Below are positions 17,185 to 26,372 of a DNA stretch of 64,000 nt, piece after piece. Origin of the DNA: Rhodococcus jostii RHA1 (lineage in GTDB: Bacteria > Actinomycetota > Actinomycetes > Mycobacteriales > Mycobacteriaceae); contig NC_008268.1 of assembly GCF_000014565.1 (NCBI RefSeq), forward strand, positions 1,674,001-1,738,000, given 5' to 3'. Position 1 is the stretch's first letter. Each line of letters begins with the position of its first letter. A program made the translations under genes and the position numbers. The notes under the pieces are model-generated. The model saw only the letters and a program-made list of their open reading frames with translations, was not told where the DNA came from and did no database searches.

Positions 17185-17736
17185 ATGGACGACAGGACTG
17201 TAGCGATCGGGGCACTCGCGATTGCCACCGTGTCGGCGGTCTCCGGCCTGATGATCGGCGCCGCGGGCGGCGCGTTCGGCAACCGCGGGCCGGCAGTCGC
17301 GCCACCGCCGCTGACGTCGGAGGGCCTGCAAGCCGCCGGGCCCTACAGCGCCGCACCGGCCACCTTCCAGGTGTTCGTCCCGCCGACCCCCACCTGGCAG
17401 ATGGCCGACCTCACCACCCCGCGGGCCGTCACGCTCACCACCGAACCGGCGCCGGTGACCACGGCGCCGCCGCCCGCGCCCTCGACGACCCCCGCCCCGC
17501 CTCCGCCGGTCCGGACCACGGTCGCGCCGCCTCCGCCGACGATCAGCCTGGCCCCGGTCACCACACCCGTCACCCGGCCTCCCGTGATCGCGACGACCGA
17601 GCAGTCCGTGCCCCGGATCGCCGCCCCGCCGTCCGCGGCACCCGCGGAGCCGACGCTGCCGCCGGTCACCACCACTACGACGACGACGCGTCCGGTGATC
17701 ACCATCCCGCCCGTCACCACCAGACCGCGGGGCTGA
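17185..17736 (+). CDS. Membrane-anchored or secreted Pro/Thr-rich protein
   Basis: 183 aa. Residues ~6-33 are a hydrophobic segment rich in Ala/Gly that would act as an uncleaved anchor or signal peptide. The rest is low complexity, dominated by Pro, Thr, Ala and Val (APPPAPSTT, PPPPVRTTVAPP and a Thr run near the end), as in cell-wall-spanning or glycosylated actinobacterial proteins. No enzyme motif. It lies directly upstream of WXG and EspG-like genes on the same strand, so it could be an envelope component of that ESX-related group, but that is inference. Confidence 0.6.
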   Translation: MDDRTVAIGALAIATVSAVSGLMIGAAGGAFGNRGPAVAPPPLTSEGLQAAGPYSAAPATFQVFVPPTPTWQMADLTTPRAVTLTTEPAPVTTAPPPAPSTTPAPPPPVRTTVAPPPPTISLAPVTTPVTRPPVIATTEQSVPRIAAPPSAAPAEPTLPPVTTTTTTTRPVITIPPVTTRPRG

Positions 17737-17838
17737 CGCTCACCCGAGCCTTTCCGAGAGCAGCAGTCGGTAAGGTGGCTTCCCGCCGGATTGGGGGGTC
17801 CACTCCGGGACCGTGAGTGTCCAGTATCGGAGGTCGGG

Positions 17839-18756
17839 ATGAATGGCGGGGAGAATTTTCGGTCGGGCGAGTGGGATCACCACGCCATCAGGAGTGCGGT
17901 CGACGCGCTGAGGCCCGCCGAGTCCGGTGCGGTCGCCGCGGCCTGGGACGACCTCGGACGGCGATTCCAGGAGTCGGTGACCGCGTTCCACGACGCGACC
18001 CGGGCCGCGGTCGACACCGGCTGGCGTGGGCCGACCGCGACCGCGGTGGCTTCTTCACTCGACGACTACGCCGCCCGCGCCGGGCAGGTCGGTGGCCGGT
18101 TCACCGATGTGGGCGATGCGTTGCGGCACGCGACGGCCGGAGCCGAAGCGGTGCGCGGCGCGGTCGGCAGGCCCGGCGACCACCCGGCCGACTGGACCCG
18201 GGTGCTGCCCGTCAACTGGACCGCGGAAGCCGACGCCGATGCCGCGGAACAGAACGCGAAGGCCGCCATGGACAACCTCTACACCTCGGCGTATCGCGTT
18301 GCGGACGAACAACTCCCCGCTGCCGGCCTCGCCGCGACCCACGCCGCGGCAACGGCCCACGGTCAGCCGGTGGGCTTCGACATCGGACCGAACGGGGTGC
18401 ACGGCATACCCAGCGATCAGCAGGTGGCCGAGCCCGAATCCGATTCCGTCCCGCGCAATGAGCACCGCAGGAGCGGCGAGGTGCCGCTCGAAGACTCGCC
18501 GGCGACCGCCCAGGCCGCGCCGGGTTCGATCGCGGGTGCGGCGCTGGCCGGGGCCGTCGGCGGCGGGGTGGCGCAGTACGCGCGCAGCATCGTGTCCGCT
18601 CACCGGACGATCACCCCCGAGCGGCCGGGCGGCCCGGTCCTGCCCGCCGCCCGGGAGGACGAGGCGGAACCCCCGACCTACCTCGAAAGCATCGACGAGG
18701 AAAGCGAACTCGTCGGGAAACTGCCCCTCGTCACACCCGCGGTGATCGGCGAATAG
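17839..18756 (+). CDS. WXG100/PPE-like ESX substrate candidate
   Basis: 305 aa from the ATG at 17839, with GGAGG six bases upstream. The first ~130 residues are helical with a WRG motif (Trp62-x-Gly64) in the turn between two helices, as in WXG100 and PPE proteins exported by type VII secretion. A late YESID-like acidic region and an Ala/Gly-rich stretch near residue 235 follow. The next gene encodes an EspG-like protein two bases downstream, the usual chaperone partner of PE/PPE substrates, which strengthens the call. No PE partner and no ESX core genes are in the window. Confidence 0.65.
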   Translation: MNGGENFRSGEWDHHAIRSAVDALRPAESGAVAAAWDDLGRRFQESVTAFHDATRAAVDTGWRGPTATAVASSLDDYAARAGQVGGRFTDVGDALRHATAGAEAVRGAVGRPGDHPADWTRVLPVNWTAEADADAAEQNAKAAMDNLYTSAYRVADEQLPAAGLAATHAAATAHGQPVGFDIGPNGVHGIPSDQQVAEPESDSVPRNEHRRSGEVPLEDSPATAQAAPGSIAGAALAGAVGGGVAQYARSIVSAHRTITPERPGGPVLPAAREDEAEPPTYLESIDEESELVGKLPLVTPAVIGE

Positions 18757-18758
18757 AC

Positions 18759-19436
18759 GTGGGGCACTGGGTGTTGAGCGGTCCGCAGTTCTCGGCGTTG
18801 TGGGCACTGACCGGACAGGACCGCATTCCGTATCCGTTCAAGGTCACGAGCACGCTGGCCACCGCCGACGAGTACGCGGCGGAGCAGCGTCGGATCCGCG
18901 CCGACTTCTCCGGCCCCGAACACGACCCGCTCGGGTCGGCGCTGCTGGTGCTCGCCGAACCCGACCTCCGGATCGAGATCTCCGGTTCGGCAGGTGCGGA
19001 CGGCGGTACCTCGATCCGCATGACGGGCGCCCTGGCACGCGGGCACGGGATCGCGGCGATGCAGCATCCGGGCGCCGAAGTGGTGATCCGGAGCTGCGAA
19101 CCGTACGACGTCGGCCGGCAGCTGATCGCTCAGCTCCCCGACACCGACGCGGGCACGGCGGCGGGCATCGTGGTCCCGCCGACACCGGCCGGGAGCACAC
19201 GGGCAGCCCGGATCCTCGACAGGCCCTCGACGAGCCAGGGGGTCGTCACCGTCGTCCGCGGCTCGCGGCACTCACCACGCCCCGTCGGCGGTCTGGCGTG
19301 GCGGGACATCGAGGGCGACGGCCGGTACCTCGTGTGGGGCGACACCGCCGTGGCGGTGGAACCGGGCACGTCGTGGCACCTCCTCGACGCCGTCACCCGG
19401 CTGACCGGACGGATCGCGGCCGGTCACCCCGTCTGA
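18759..19436 (+). CDS. EspG-family ESX secretion-associated protein
   Basis: 225 aa, GTG start two bases after the previous stop. The sequence matches the EspG family: an N-terminal LSGPQFSALWALTG segment, a central PEHDPLGSALLVLAEPDLRIEI strand pair, a SCEPYDVGRQLIAQLP helix and a C-terminal half with a similar order of strands. EspG proteins are cytoplasmic chaperones that bind PE/PPE pairs and deliver them to a cognate ESX machine. The genetic coupling to a WXG-motif protein fits. Which ESX system it serves cannot be read from here. Confidence 0.72.
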   Translation: MGHWVLSGPQFSALWALTGQDRIPYPFKVTSTLATADEYAAEQRRIRADFSGPEHDPLGSALLVLAEPDLRIEISGSAGADGGTSIRMTGALARGHGIAAMQHPGAEVVIRSCEPYDVGRQLIAQLPDTDAGTAAGIVVPPTPAGSTRAARILDRPSTSQGVVTVVRGSRHSPRPVGGLAWRDIEGDGRYLVWGDTAVAVEPGTSWHLLDAVTRLTGRIAAGHPV

Positions 19437-19506
19437 GCCCGCCACCCCCTCCTGCGCTGCGGTCTCGGCGATCGCCGCTACCGTATAGAGCGGAAGTAGG
19501 TGACTC

Positions 19507-20865
19507 GTGGTCGACCCGGACGGAGCAGACATGCAGGACTTCGATCTGGATTCGAGCGTGAACCGCGACTGGGCCGAGTTCCAGCGGCGCCTCGCGGACT
19601 ATCTGGCAGCGATGCAGGACGAGGACCTTCTGGTCCTCGAATCGGGGTTCGAGGAGCTCGACGAATCCCAGGGGCTGATGCCGTGCATCCAGTTCGTCGT
19701 GTGGGACGGGGACACGGTGCGCTGCGAGGTGCCGTCGAACCATTACCTGCACCCCGACCGCGCACTGACCGAGGCCGAACAGACGTACCTCACCGAGCTG
19801 GGCTGGAACCGGCCGACCCGCGGTCCGGACGACGAACCCGACGACGGCTCCCCCGCGTTCTACGTCGACAAGAAACTGTCGTGGTCGGATCAGCTGGCCG
19901 CGATGGCCGTGGCCGCGTTCCGCGACGTCTGGGGAATCACCCATCCCGCGTTCCTGAGCACCGAGACGTCGAGTACGGATCCCGAGGCCACGTTCGACCC
20001 GGTTGCGGTGCGGCCACCGCTGGTCGCGCAGCTCGACCCCGCAGCCGCCGTGGTCCCGCGCGACGTCGAGCACCTCCACGAACTGATCACACTCGCGTTG
20101 GTCCCGATGCTCGGGCTGCTGCCCGAACGCGACCCGGACGGCGACGTCCCGATCCGGATGGGCAACACCATCCTGTTCGTCGGCCCGCTCGCCGACACCG
20201 TCGACGTGCAACTGTTCGCGCCGCTGGTGCACGACATCAGCGACCGCACCCGGGCCGCCGAGGTCACCGCCGACCTCAACCGCACGTGGTCGCGGATCAA
20301 GTTCGTGCTGGTCGACGACCGGTTGTCGGCGTTCCTGGAAGTGTCGGGCAACCCGTTCGTCCCGCAGCACCTCACCGACAGCTGCAAGGCGTTCTCCGAT
20401 TTCCTGCGCACCGTCGACAACGAGTTCGCGTCGCGGTTCGGTGGCGAACTGTTCTTCAACCGCGACTCCGGCCCCGACGAGGAACCCGAACCGGACGCGT
20501 CGCCTGGCACCGAGAGCCGGATGTCGTCGACCGACCTGCCGAAGGAACTTCAGACGCTGTTCCATCTCGACCCCGGGCCCGGAAGCGACACCGATCCGGC
20601 TGTCGTCGCCGACGTCTGCGGTCACGACCGCGATCGGATCCTCGTGCTCCTGGACACCGGCACCGCCTGGGTGTCCCGGTTGCGGGAGACCGACGACGCG
20701 TCCGCCGACCAGTGGGAGCGCATCGTCGGCGCCCTCCGCCACGCCCTCCGGACCGTCGTGCTGCCACCGACGACGGGCGCTCCCGACACCAAGCCACGGC
20801 CCGAGCAGATGGGACTGTTCACCAATCCCGAGGAGCAGACCCTGTTCGACGATCCGTCGTCCTAG
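19507..20865 (+). CDS. YbjN/TY-Chap-like domain protein
   Basis: 452 aa, GTG start with AGGTGAC just upstream. The central part (HELITLALVPMLGLLPERDPDGDVPIRM then LFVGPLADTVDVQLFAPLVHDI) has the alternating strand/helix pattern of the YbjN and type III secretion chaperone-like (TY-Chap) domains that actinobacteria carry in multidomain proteins; a similar order may occur in both the N- and C-terminal thirds. It is acidic and lacks a signal peptide. Position after a WXG/EspG pair suggests a peptide-binding role near ESX secretion, but this is not established. The family call is from memory of the fold pattern. Confidence 0.6.
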   Translation: MVDPDGADMQDFDLDSSVNRDWAEFQRRLADYLAAMQDEDLLVLESGFEELDESQGLMPCIQFVVWDGDTVRCEVPSNHYLHPDRALTEAEQTYLTELGWNRPTRGPDDEPDDGSPAFYVDKKLSWSDQLAAMAVAAFRDVWGITHPAFLSTETSSTDPEATFDPVAVRPPLVAQLDPAAAVVPRDVEHLHELITLALVPMLGLLPERDPDGDVPIRMGNTILFVGPLADTVDVQLFAPLVHDISDRTRAAEVTADLNRTWSRIKFVLVDDRLSAFLEVSGNPFVPQHLTDSCKAFSDFLRTVDNEFASRFGGELFFNRDSGPDEEPEPDASPGTESRMSSTDLPKELQTLFHLDPGPGSDTDPAVVADVCGHDRDRILVLLDTGTAWVSRLRETDDASADQWERIVGALRHALRTVVLPPTTGAPDTKPRPEQMGLFTNPEEQTLFDDPSS

Positions 20866-20960
20866 AAGCCGCCCTTTCGACGATCGATCCGGGTTTCCCG
20901 GGATGTGGCGTACTGTCAGCACTATCGGAGCCGTCCAGGTTCCGCATTCAGGGATGGTCC

Positions 20961-21095
20961 ATGGCTGACAAATCGCCCCGCAATTCCATGTCGAAGAAAT
21001 CCGGTAAGTCGCTGAAGGAGAAGCGCGCCGACAAGAAGATGAAGACGAACGGACAGAGCGATCCGGAAATCGTCTCGCACGTCAAGAAGCGCTAG
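20961..21095 (+). CDS. Small basic protein, 44 aa
   Basis: Starts at an ATG with GGGATGG-type purines upstream; 44 residues, very rich in Lys (KKSGKSLKEKRADKKMK) and ending in VKKR. Short Lys-rich proteins of this type occur widely in Corynebacteriales; function unknown, nucleic-acid or ribosome contact is a guess. The IS630 element inserted exactly at its stop: the TA of the TAG belongs to the target duplication and the G is the first base of the element. The bases beyond the element regenerate TAG, so the protein is unchanged with or without the insertion. Confidence 0.65.
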   Translation: MADKSPRNSMSKKSGKSLKEKRADKKMKTNGQSDPEIVSHVKKR

Positions 21096-22241
21096 TGGTG
21101 TGTCTCGCAAATAAATATGGATTGATTCGATAGAATCCGTGCATGAGGAATCCGGTACCCGCTTTGCAGATTTCCGATGGGCAGCGTGTTGTGCTCGAGT
21201 CGTTGGCGCGGTCGCAGACGGGTGCGCACCGGGAGGTGGTGCGGGCCAAGGCGCTGTTGATGGCGTCCGAGGGTGTGGCCAACACGGCTATCGCGCAGGC
21301 GTTGTCGGTATCGCCGGGATCGGTGGCGAACTGGCGGACACGGTTCGCTGAAGATGGCATGGCGCGGTTGGGCGAGGTGCGCAAGGGTCGAGGTCGCAAG
21401 CCCTCGATCCCGCAGGAGAAGATCGACGAGATCGTGGACCTGACGCAGAACTACCGCCCGAAAGGCGAGACTCATTGGAGTTGCCGGACGATGGCCGAGT
21501 ATGTCGGAGTCTCGAAGGACACGGTCCAGCGCGTGTGGTCCGCTCGTGGACTCAAGCCGCACCGGGTCGAGACGTTCAAGCTGTCGAATGATCCGCGATT
21601 CGAGGACAAGCTCGTCGACGTCGTCGGTCTGTATCTGAACCCGCCCGAGCGGGCGATCGTGTTGTGCGCGGACGAGAAGTCGTCGGTGCAGGCCCTCGAC
21701 CGGACGCAGGCCTCGCTCCCGATGATCAAGGGCCGCGGCGAGACGATGACCCACGACTACAAGCGTCACGGCACCACCACCTTGTTCGCCGCGCTCGACG
21801 TCCTCACCGGCACCGTGATCGGCCAGTGCCTGCCGCGCCACCGCCATCAGGAGTTCCTGCGATTTCTGCGAACCATCGACCGTGAGGTGCCCAAGGACCT
21901 GGAAATCCACCTGATCCTGGACAACTACGCCACCCACAAACACGAGAAGGTCCGGGCCTGGCTCGACAAGCATCCACGGTTCCACCTGCACTTCACTCCC
22001 ACCTCCTCCTCATGGCTCAACCTCGTCGAACGTTGGTTCCGAGAGCTGACCGATAAAGCTCTGCGACGCGGGGTCTTTCACTCCGTACCGCACCTCATCG
22101 CCTCGATCGAGGAATACCTCGACGCCCACAACGAAAACCCCCGACCCTACGAATGGACCGCGACCGCCGAATCCATCCTCGCCAAGGTCGCCCGCGGCCG
22201 CGTCGCACTCGAAAAGATCAGCTAAATCAGAGACACACCAC
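21095..22241 (+). mobile_element. IS630-family insertion sequence
   Basis: About 1147 bp. Perfect 12-bp terminal inverted repeats (GTGGTGTGTCTC at 21095-21106 and its complement at 22230-22241) are flanked by TA on each side (21093-21094 and 22242-22243), the TA target duplication typical of IS630/Tc1-like elements. It holds one intact transposase gene. Base composition near the ends is AT-richer than the host DNA. It looks complete and possibly still active. Confidence 0.92.
21143..22225 (+). CDS. IS630-family transposase
   Basis: 360 aa in a single open frame. The N-terminal ~110 residues carry two helix-turn-helix-like units (ALSVSPGSVANWRTRF and YVGVSKDTVQRVWSARG) that bind the terminal repeats. 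The catalytic DDE domain has Asp177 in LCADEKS, Asp260 in LILDNYATHKH and Glu296 in NLVERWF, with 35 residues between the last two. All three are present, so the enzyme should be functional. Unlike fused-frame IS630 members it needs no frameshift. Confidence 0.93.
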   Translation: MRNPVPALQISDGQRVVLESLARSQTGAHREVVRAKALLMASEGVANTAIAQALSVSPGSVANWRTRFAEDGMARLGEVRKGRGRKPSIPQEKIDEIVDLTQNYRPKGETHWSCRTMAEYVGVSKDTVQRVWSARGLKPHRVETFKLSNDPRFEDKLVDVVGLYLNPPERAIVLCADEKSSVQALDRTQASLPMIKGRGETMTHDYKRHGTTTLFAALDVLTGTVIGQCLPRHRHQEFLRFLRTIDREVPKDLEIHLILDNYATHKHEKVRAWLDKHPRFHLHFTPTSSSWLNLVERWFRELTDKALRRGVFHSVPHLIASIEEYLDAHNENPRPYEWTATAESILAKVARGRVALEKIS

Positions 22242-22249
22242 TAGCGCCC

Positions 22250-22289
22250 GTGCGCCTTTCTGGTAGCGGCAGCAACCACAAAGGCGCAC
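22250..22289. terminator. Intergenic hairpin after the IS630 element
   Basis: Arms of 15 bp with one mismatch: GTGCGCCTTTCTGGT (22250-22264) and ACCACAAAGGCGCAC (22275-22289), 10-bp loop. Before the IS landed, this hairpin lay directly after the stop of the 44-residue protein gene and faces the end of the prpC pseudogene, so it is a bidirectional terminator. It begins with GCGCCCGTGCGC just as the dispersed palindromes do. Confidence 0.65.
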
Positions 22290-22295
22290 AAGCCG

Positions 22296-23694
22296 TCAGG
22301 CGACGACGGAGCGCTGGGGGACACCCGAGTACTCGCTGAGCGGGCGAATCGAACTGTTCGACGCGCCCTGCTCGATGATGTGGGCGGTCCACCCGGTGAT
22401 CCGGCTCATCACGAACATCGGCGTGAACATTTCCACGTCGAATCCCGTCAGGTAGTTCGCCGGACCGGTCGGGAAGTCGAGATTCGGCGCGATCCCGGTG
22501 GCGCCGGCCATCGTCTTCTCCAGGATGTCGTACATCCGCATCCACTTCTCGCCGCCGGTGGCGGCGGCGATGTCGAGCAGTGCCGCCTTGATCGTCGGCA
22601 CCCGCGAGTCACCGTTCTTGTAGACCCGGTGACCGAAACCCATCACCTTCTCCTTGGCAGCGAGTTTGCCCAGCAGCCACTCCTCGGCGCGGTCGGGCTC
22701 GCCGATCTCGAGCATGTCGTGCATGACGGCCTCGTTGGCGCCGCCGTGCAGCGGACCCTTCAACGCCCCGATCGCCGCGGTGACCGCACTGTAGATGTCG
22801 GACAGTGTCGACGTCACCACGCGGGCCGCGAACGTGGACGCGTTGAAACTGTGCTCCGCATACAGGATCAGCGACACCTCGAACGCTGTGACGACGGCCG
22901 CATCGGGCACGTCCCCGAAGCACATGTTCAGAAAGTTCTCCGCGAACCCCAGGTGCGAGTGCGGTGCGATCGGGTCCTGTCCGCGCCTGCGCCGGATGTC
23001 TGCGGTCACGATCGTGGGCAGCACCGCCGTCATGCGCAGCGCCTTCGCGAGGTTCTCGGACGGCGAATTGTCGTCCCCCGCCGGGTCTTCCGCGCCGAGT
23101 AGCTGATCGCCGTGCGCACCACGTCCATGGGGTGGCAGTTGTCGGGCATCTTCGCCAGCAGTGGCAGCAGGGAGCGGTCGACCCGGCGTGCCGCCCGCTC
23201 ACGCTGGCAGAGTAGTTCCAGTTGCGCAGGGTAGGGAGTTCGCCGTACCAGTGCAGATACGCCACCTCCTCGAAGCTGCAGTGCGCTGCCAGGTCCTGCA
23301 CCGCGTAGCCCCGGTAGGTCAGCGAATTGGTCTCCGGCACCACCTTGGAGATGGCGGTGGTGTCGAGGACGGTGACGGTGCACGCCGCGCTCATCGGTTC
23401 CCCGAACCCGGTGTCGGCGTCGATCAGGACCGTCAGGTCGGTGACGCGGGCGATCTGCTGCCCCCGTCCCGCGACCTCGGTCAGAGTGGTCAGCCCGATG
23501 TCGGGCAGGGCGAGATCCGCGGAGACGACGGCGCCTGAGACGTACACGCCCTCGAAGCCGATCCCCTGGATCGGTTTGGCCACCAACGGGTTGAACGCTC
23601 CGGGCAGACGTTGCAGCGTGCCCGAGTCGAGCCCGGCCCGGAATGCTTTCCACTTGTCCGCCGCCGACGTGGCCGCGGCGATCAGCCCGCTCAT
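22296..23694 (-). pseudogene. Chimeric prpB::prpC pseudogene (methylisocitrate lyase/2-methylcitrate synthase)
   Basis: From the ATG at 23694 the first ~111 codons are methylisocitrate lyase (PAFNPLVAK-type start, FEGVYVSGAVVSADLALPD, LIDADTGFGEP), lacking the catalytic Cys region further on. At about 23361 the frame passes directly into 2-methylcitrate/citrate synthase (TTAISKVVPETNSLTYRGYAVQDLAAH). The synthase part then has two frameshifts, near 23230 and near 23100, and continues in a third frame with the catalytic segments GPLHGGANEAV and VMGFGHRVYK and a normal C-terminus. So a deletion fused the middle of prpB to prpC, and later single-base losses killed the product. prpD is absent. 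Confidence 0.85.
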
Positions 23695-23699
23695 CGGAA

Positions 23700-24873
23700 C
23701 AGTCCCGTGTCGTTGGCGGAGATCGACGAACTCGTCGCCCGGATGCCCGCCGTGGGGCGCACGCTCGTGACGCTGCACCGCCGGTTGCGGGCGACCACCG
23801 ATCAGCTCGACCAGTTCTCGGCGCAGATCTCCGGGGACGCGGCGCCGGACCCGGCGCACGTTCCGATGCCCTACGAGGAGGTGCGGGACTTCCTCTAAGA
23901 TCGGCGCAACCATATCGGCCGCCTCGACGACGCCGCCGCCGCCGAGGAGATGTTCAGGGGCAACGGACTGTCGATCGGCGCGCTGGACCTCCAGTTGGCC
24001 CGCATCCTCCGCGACCGGCACGGGGTGACGGTGCGCATCCGCACCGACTAACCGGATCAGCTGGGCCCCAAGCGGCTTTACGACGCCGAGGCGGGAATGC
24101 TGACGCTGCCCGTCGGCTCTCCGCCGGTCAGCGCGCATTCCAGATCGCGATGCAGGTGGCGTTCTTCACGCAGTCGGAGACGATCGACGCGATCGTCGCG
24201 GAGGACGAGTCGCTGACCGCCGAATCCGCCGCGCTCGCGCGAATCGGGTTGGCTCACTACTTCGCCGGGGCGCTGATCCTGCCGTATACGCTGTTCCTGG
24301 GTGCCGCCGAATCGCTCCACTACGACATCGACCTGCTGAGCCTGAAGTTCGAGGTGGGGTTCGAGACGATTTTGTCACCGGCTGTCGACGCTGCAACGGC
24401 CGGGTCAACGCGGCGTCCCGTTCTTCTTCGCCCGCACCGACCGCGCCGGGAACATCTCGAAGCGACAGTCCGCCACAGCGTTCCACTTCTCCCGGGTGGG
24501 CGGCAGCTGCCCGCTGTGGGTGGTCCACGAGGCGTTCGCGAGTCCGGGGAGGATCCTCACGCAGGTGTCGAAGATGCCCGACGGGCGCGCCTACCTGTGG
24601 ATCGCGCGCACCACCCACAGCGGCGGTCTGGGATATCTCGCCCCGGAACGCAATTTCGCGATCGGCCTCGGCTGCGACATCGGGTACGCCGATCGGCTGG
24701 TCTATTCACGCGGAATCCAGACGGACGACCCGAGCACGGTCGTCCCGATCGGCGCGGGCTGCAAGGTGTGCGACCGGCCCGCGTGCGCGCAACGCGCCTT
24801 CCCGCAACTGGGCCGGGCCGTCCTCGTCAACGAGAACAGCAGCGGCCATCTCCCGTATCCGCAGGGCCGGTAG
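23700..24873 (+). pseudogene. Degraded PrpR/RamB-type regulator pseudogene
   Basis: Fragments of the short-chain acyl-CoA-responsive regulator family (ScfR; PrpR, RamB). Readable pieces in order: LAEIDELVARMPAVGRTL (from 23710), stop at 23896, DDAAAAEEMFRGNGLSIGALDLQLARIL, stop at 24049, frameshift near 24115, AFQIAMQVAFFTQSETID and HYFAGALILPYTLFL, frameshift near 24370, then FFFARTDRAGNISKRQSA through to CDRPACAQRAFPQLGR at the end. The N-terminal XRE-type HTH that should precede is missing; the gene abuts the prpB' start with no promoter region. In relatives PrpR is divergent from prpDBC, matching this orientation. Confidence 0.82.
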
Positions 24874-24882
24874 GCGCTCCGC

Positions 24883-24930
24883 GCCCGTGCGCGGTTAACG
24901 AGTCCAGGGACTCGTCAACCACTCACGGGC
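24883..24930. repeat. 48-bp dispersed palindrome, copy 1
   Basis: Begins GCCCGTGCGCGGTTAACGAGT, loop CCAGGG, ends with the near-complement ending CACGGGC. It follows the stop of the prpR pseudogene by a short GGCGCTCCGC linker. Member of the family described at 38803-38850, the most perfect copy. Confidence 0.85.
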
Positions 24931-25014
24931 GGTAACGCTGCTCGCAACCGTGACGACTAGGACTTCGGATGCTCCTTCGTTCGGGGTGAGCGCCTGCGAC
25001 ACGGGTGGGGGCAC

Positions 25015-26367
25015 ATGGGCGACGGCGCGGACAGGCGCAAGGACCGCTGGACGACGGGACTCGTCGTGGTGTCGATCATGGCGTGCGGGGTGATCGTCGC
25101 GGGACTGCTCGATTCCGGATCCGGCCCGGCGACCGTCGACCTCAACGCGGACAGTCCCGCCGGAGCCCCGTCGTACGTCACCCCGACGGTCGAGTATCCC
25201 GTCGACATTCCCGGTTGTGCGACGGTGGAACCGCCGTCGGAGGGGGAAACCGTCGCCATGTGGGTCGGAGGTGAGCAGAGTTACGACAACCCGCGCTACC
25301 CGTGGTTCTCGGCGCTCAAGGCCTCGGCCATGACTGCCGCCGTCCTCGACGCCCTGCCGGAGGCCGTGGAGATCCCCCTCGTCAGCCCCACGGAGTCGTT
25401 GCTGTTCGAGCCGATTCCGGAGTACGAGCAGCCACCGGACGTCGAGGACGACTTCGGCGGCGTCACCAGCGCCCGGGGACCACTGCTCCGGGACTCGACT
25501 CCCGGGTCGCTGTGGTTGTCGGTCAGCAAGGCGGGCAGGCCGATTCCGCCGTGCGTGGCCGGCGAACTCGACCGTCGCACGACGCTGCCCGACGGCACGG
25601 TGCTGGATGCGGACGACACGTGGTCCGAGTACGACGGCCACCGCACCCTGTCCCGGAGCGTCGCCGGCTACTTCCCGGACGGCACGTGGATCCATGCCGA
25701 CGCCACCGACGAGAACTTCGCCGAGGCCGACCCCGGCGCGAAGTACAGCGGCACCATCCCACTGAGCCTCGACGAACTCACCGCCATCGTGCTGCGCCCC
25801 GAACTGAGGGTGAGCACACCGGTTCCGCCGGGCACCCCGCCTCCTCCGACGGCATGCGGGTCGGGGGACGGTTCCGAGGACGAAGGACCGGCGCTGACCC
25901 GCGCCGATCTGGACCGGTTGAATGCCGTGCTCGACGACGCGTGGCGCGATCATCGCGTCGCGCTGTCGAGACCGCTCGGGTCGCTGCAACTGGCCGAGTA
26001 CAGCGACAACGCGGTGTGTGAGAGCATCGACGTCACCACACGAGGATCCGAGGGGACTCTGCGGATCTCGATCGAGGGCGGCTACACCGTTCCGCCCGAG
26101 CCGGACAAGTACGACCCGTCCTACGACCCGCAGGCCGCGAAGGCCACCCGACTGCCGGACGGTTCCGTATTGGAGCGACGGGACGGGTACACCTCCGCGG
26201 CGTCCGAGCCCGGTGAACCCACCGTCGACGAGGCCGGCCGTTACGTGACACTGACACGGCCGTCGGGTACCCGGGTGTCGGTCAGCTCGACCTCCACGCT
26301 GCCGGCCACTCCGCTCCCCTACGAGCTTCTCGAATCCCTGGCCACGACCCCCGGACTGGAGCTGTAG
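25015..26367 (+). CDS. Membrane-anchored exported protein of unknown function
   Basis: 450 aa, ATG after GTGGGGGC. Residues ~13-33 form one membrane helix with positive residues before it, so the remaining ~415 residues should face outside. The exterior is acidic and Pro-rich, with two loosely similar halves that each contain an LPDGxVLxxxDxxxxxxG block (around residues 190 and 380), hinting at an internal repeat. Directly behind the helix is VEYPVDIPG, also found as PEYPEVNIPG in the next gene's product. No known catalytic motif. The next gene starts five bases downstream, so they form an operon. Confidence 0.65.
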   Translation: MGDGADRRKDRWTTGLVVVSIMACGVIVAGLLDSGSGPATVDLNADSPAGAPSYVTPTVEYPVDIPGCATVEPPSEGETVAMWVGGEQSYDNPRYPWFSALKASAMTAAVLDALPEAVEIPLVSPTESLLFEPIPEYEQPPDVEDDFGGVTSARGPLLRDSTPGSLWLSVSKAGRPIPPCVAGELDRRTTLPDGTVLDADDTWSEYDGHRTLSRSVAGYFPDGTWIHADATDENFAEADPGAKYSGTIPLSLDELTAIVLRPELRVSTPVPPGTPPPPTACGSGDGSEDEGPALTRADLDRLNAVLDDAWRDHRVALSRPLGSLQLAEYSDNAVCESIDVTTRGSEGTLRISIEGGYTVPPEPDKYDPSYDPQAAKATRLPDGSVLERRDGYTSAASEPGEPTVDEAGRYVTLTRPSGTRVSVSSTSTLPATPLPYELLESLATTPGLEL

Positions 26368-26372
26368 CCGAC

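Noticed and set aside
15351..17816. An 821-codon open frame opposite pair A
   Set aside because: Antisense to the flavoprotein and running through an intergenic region and the next gene; no recognisable domain.
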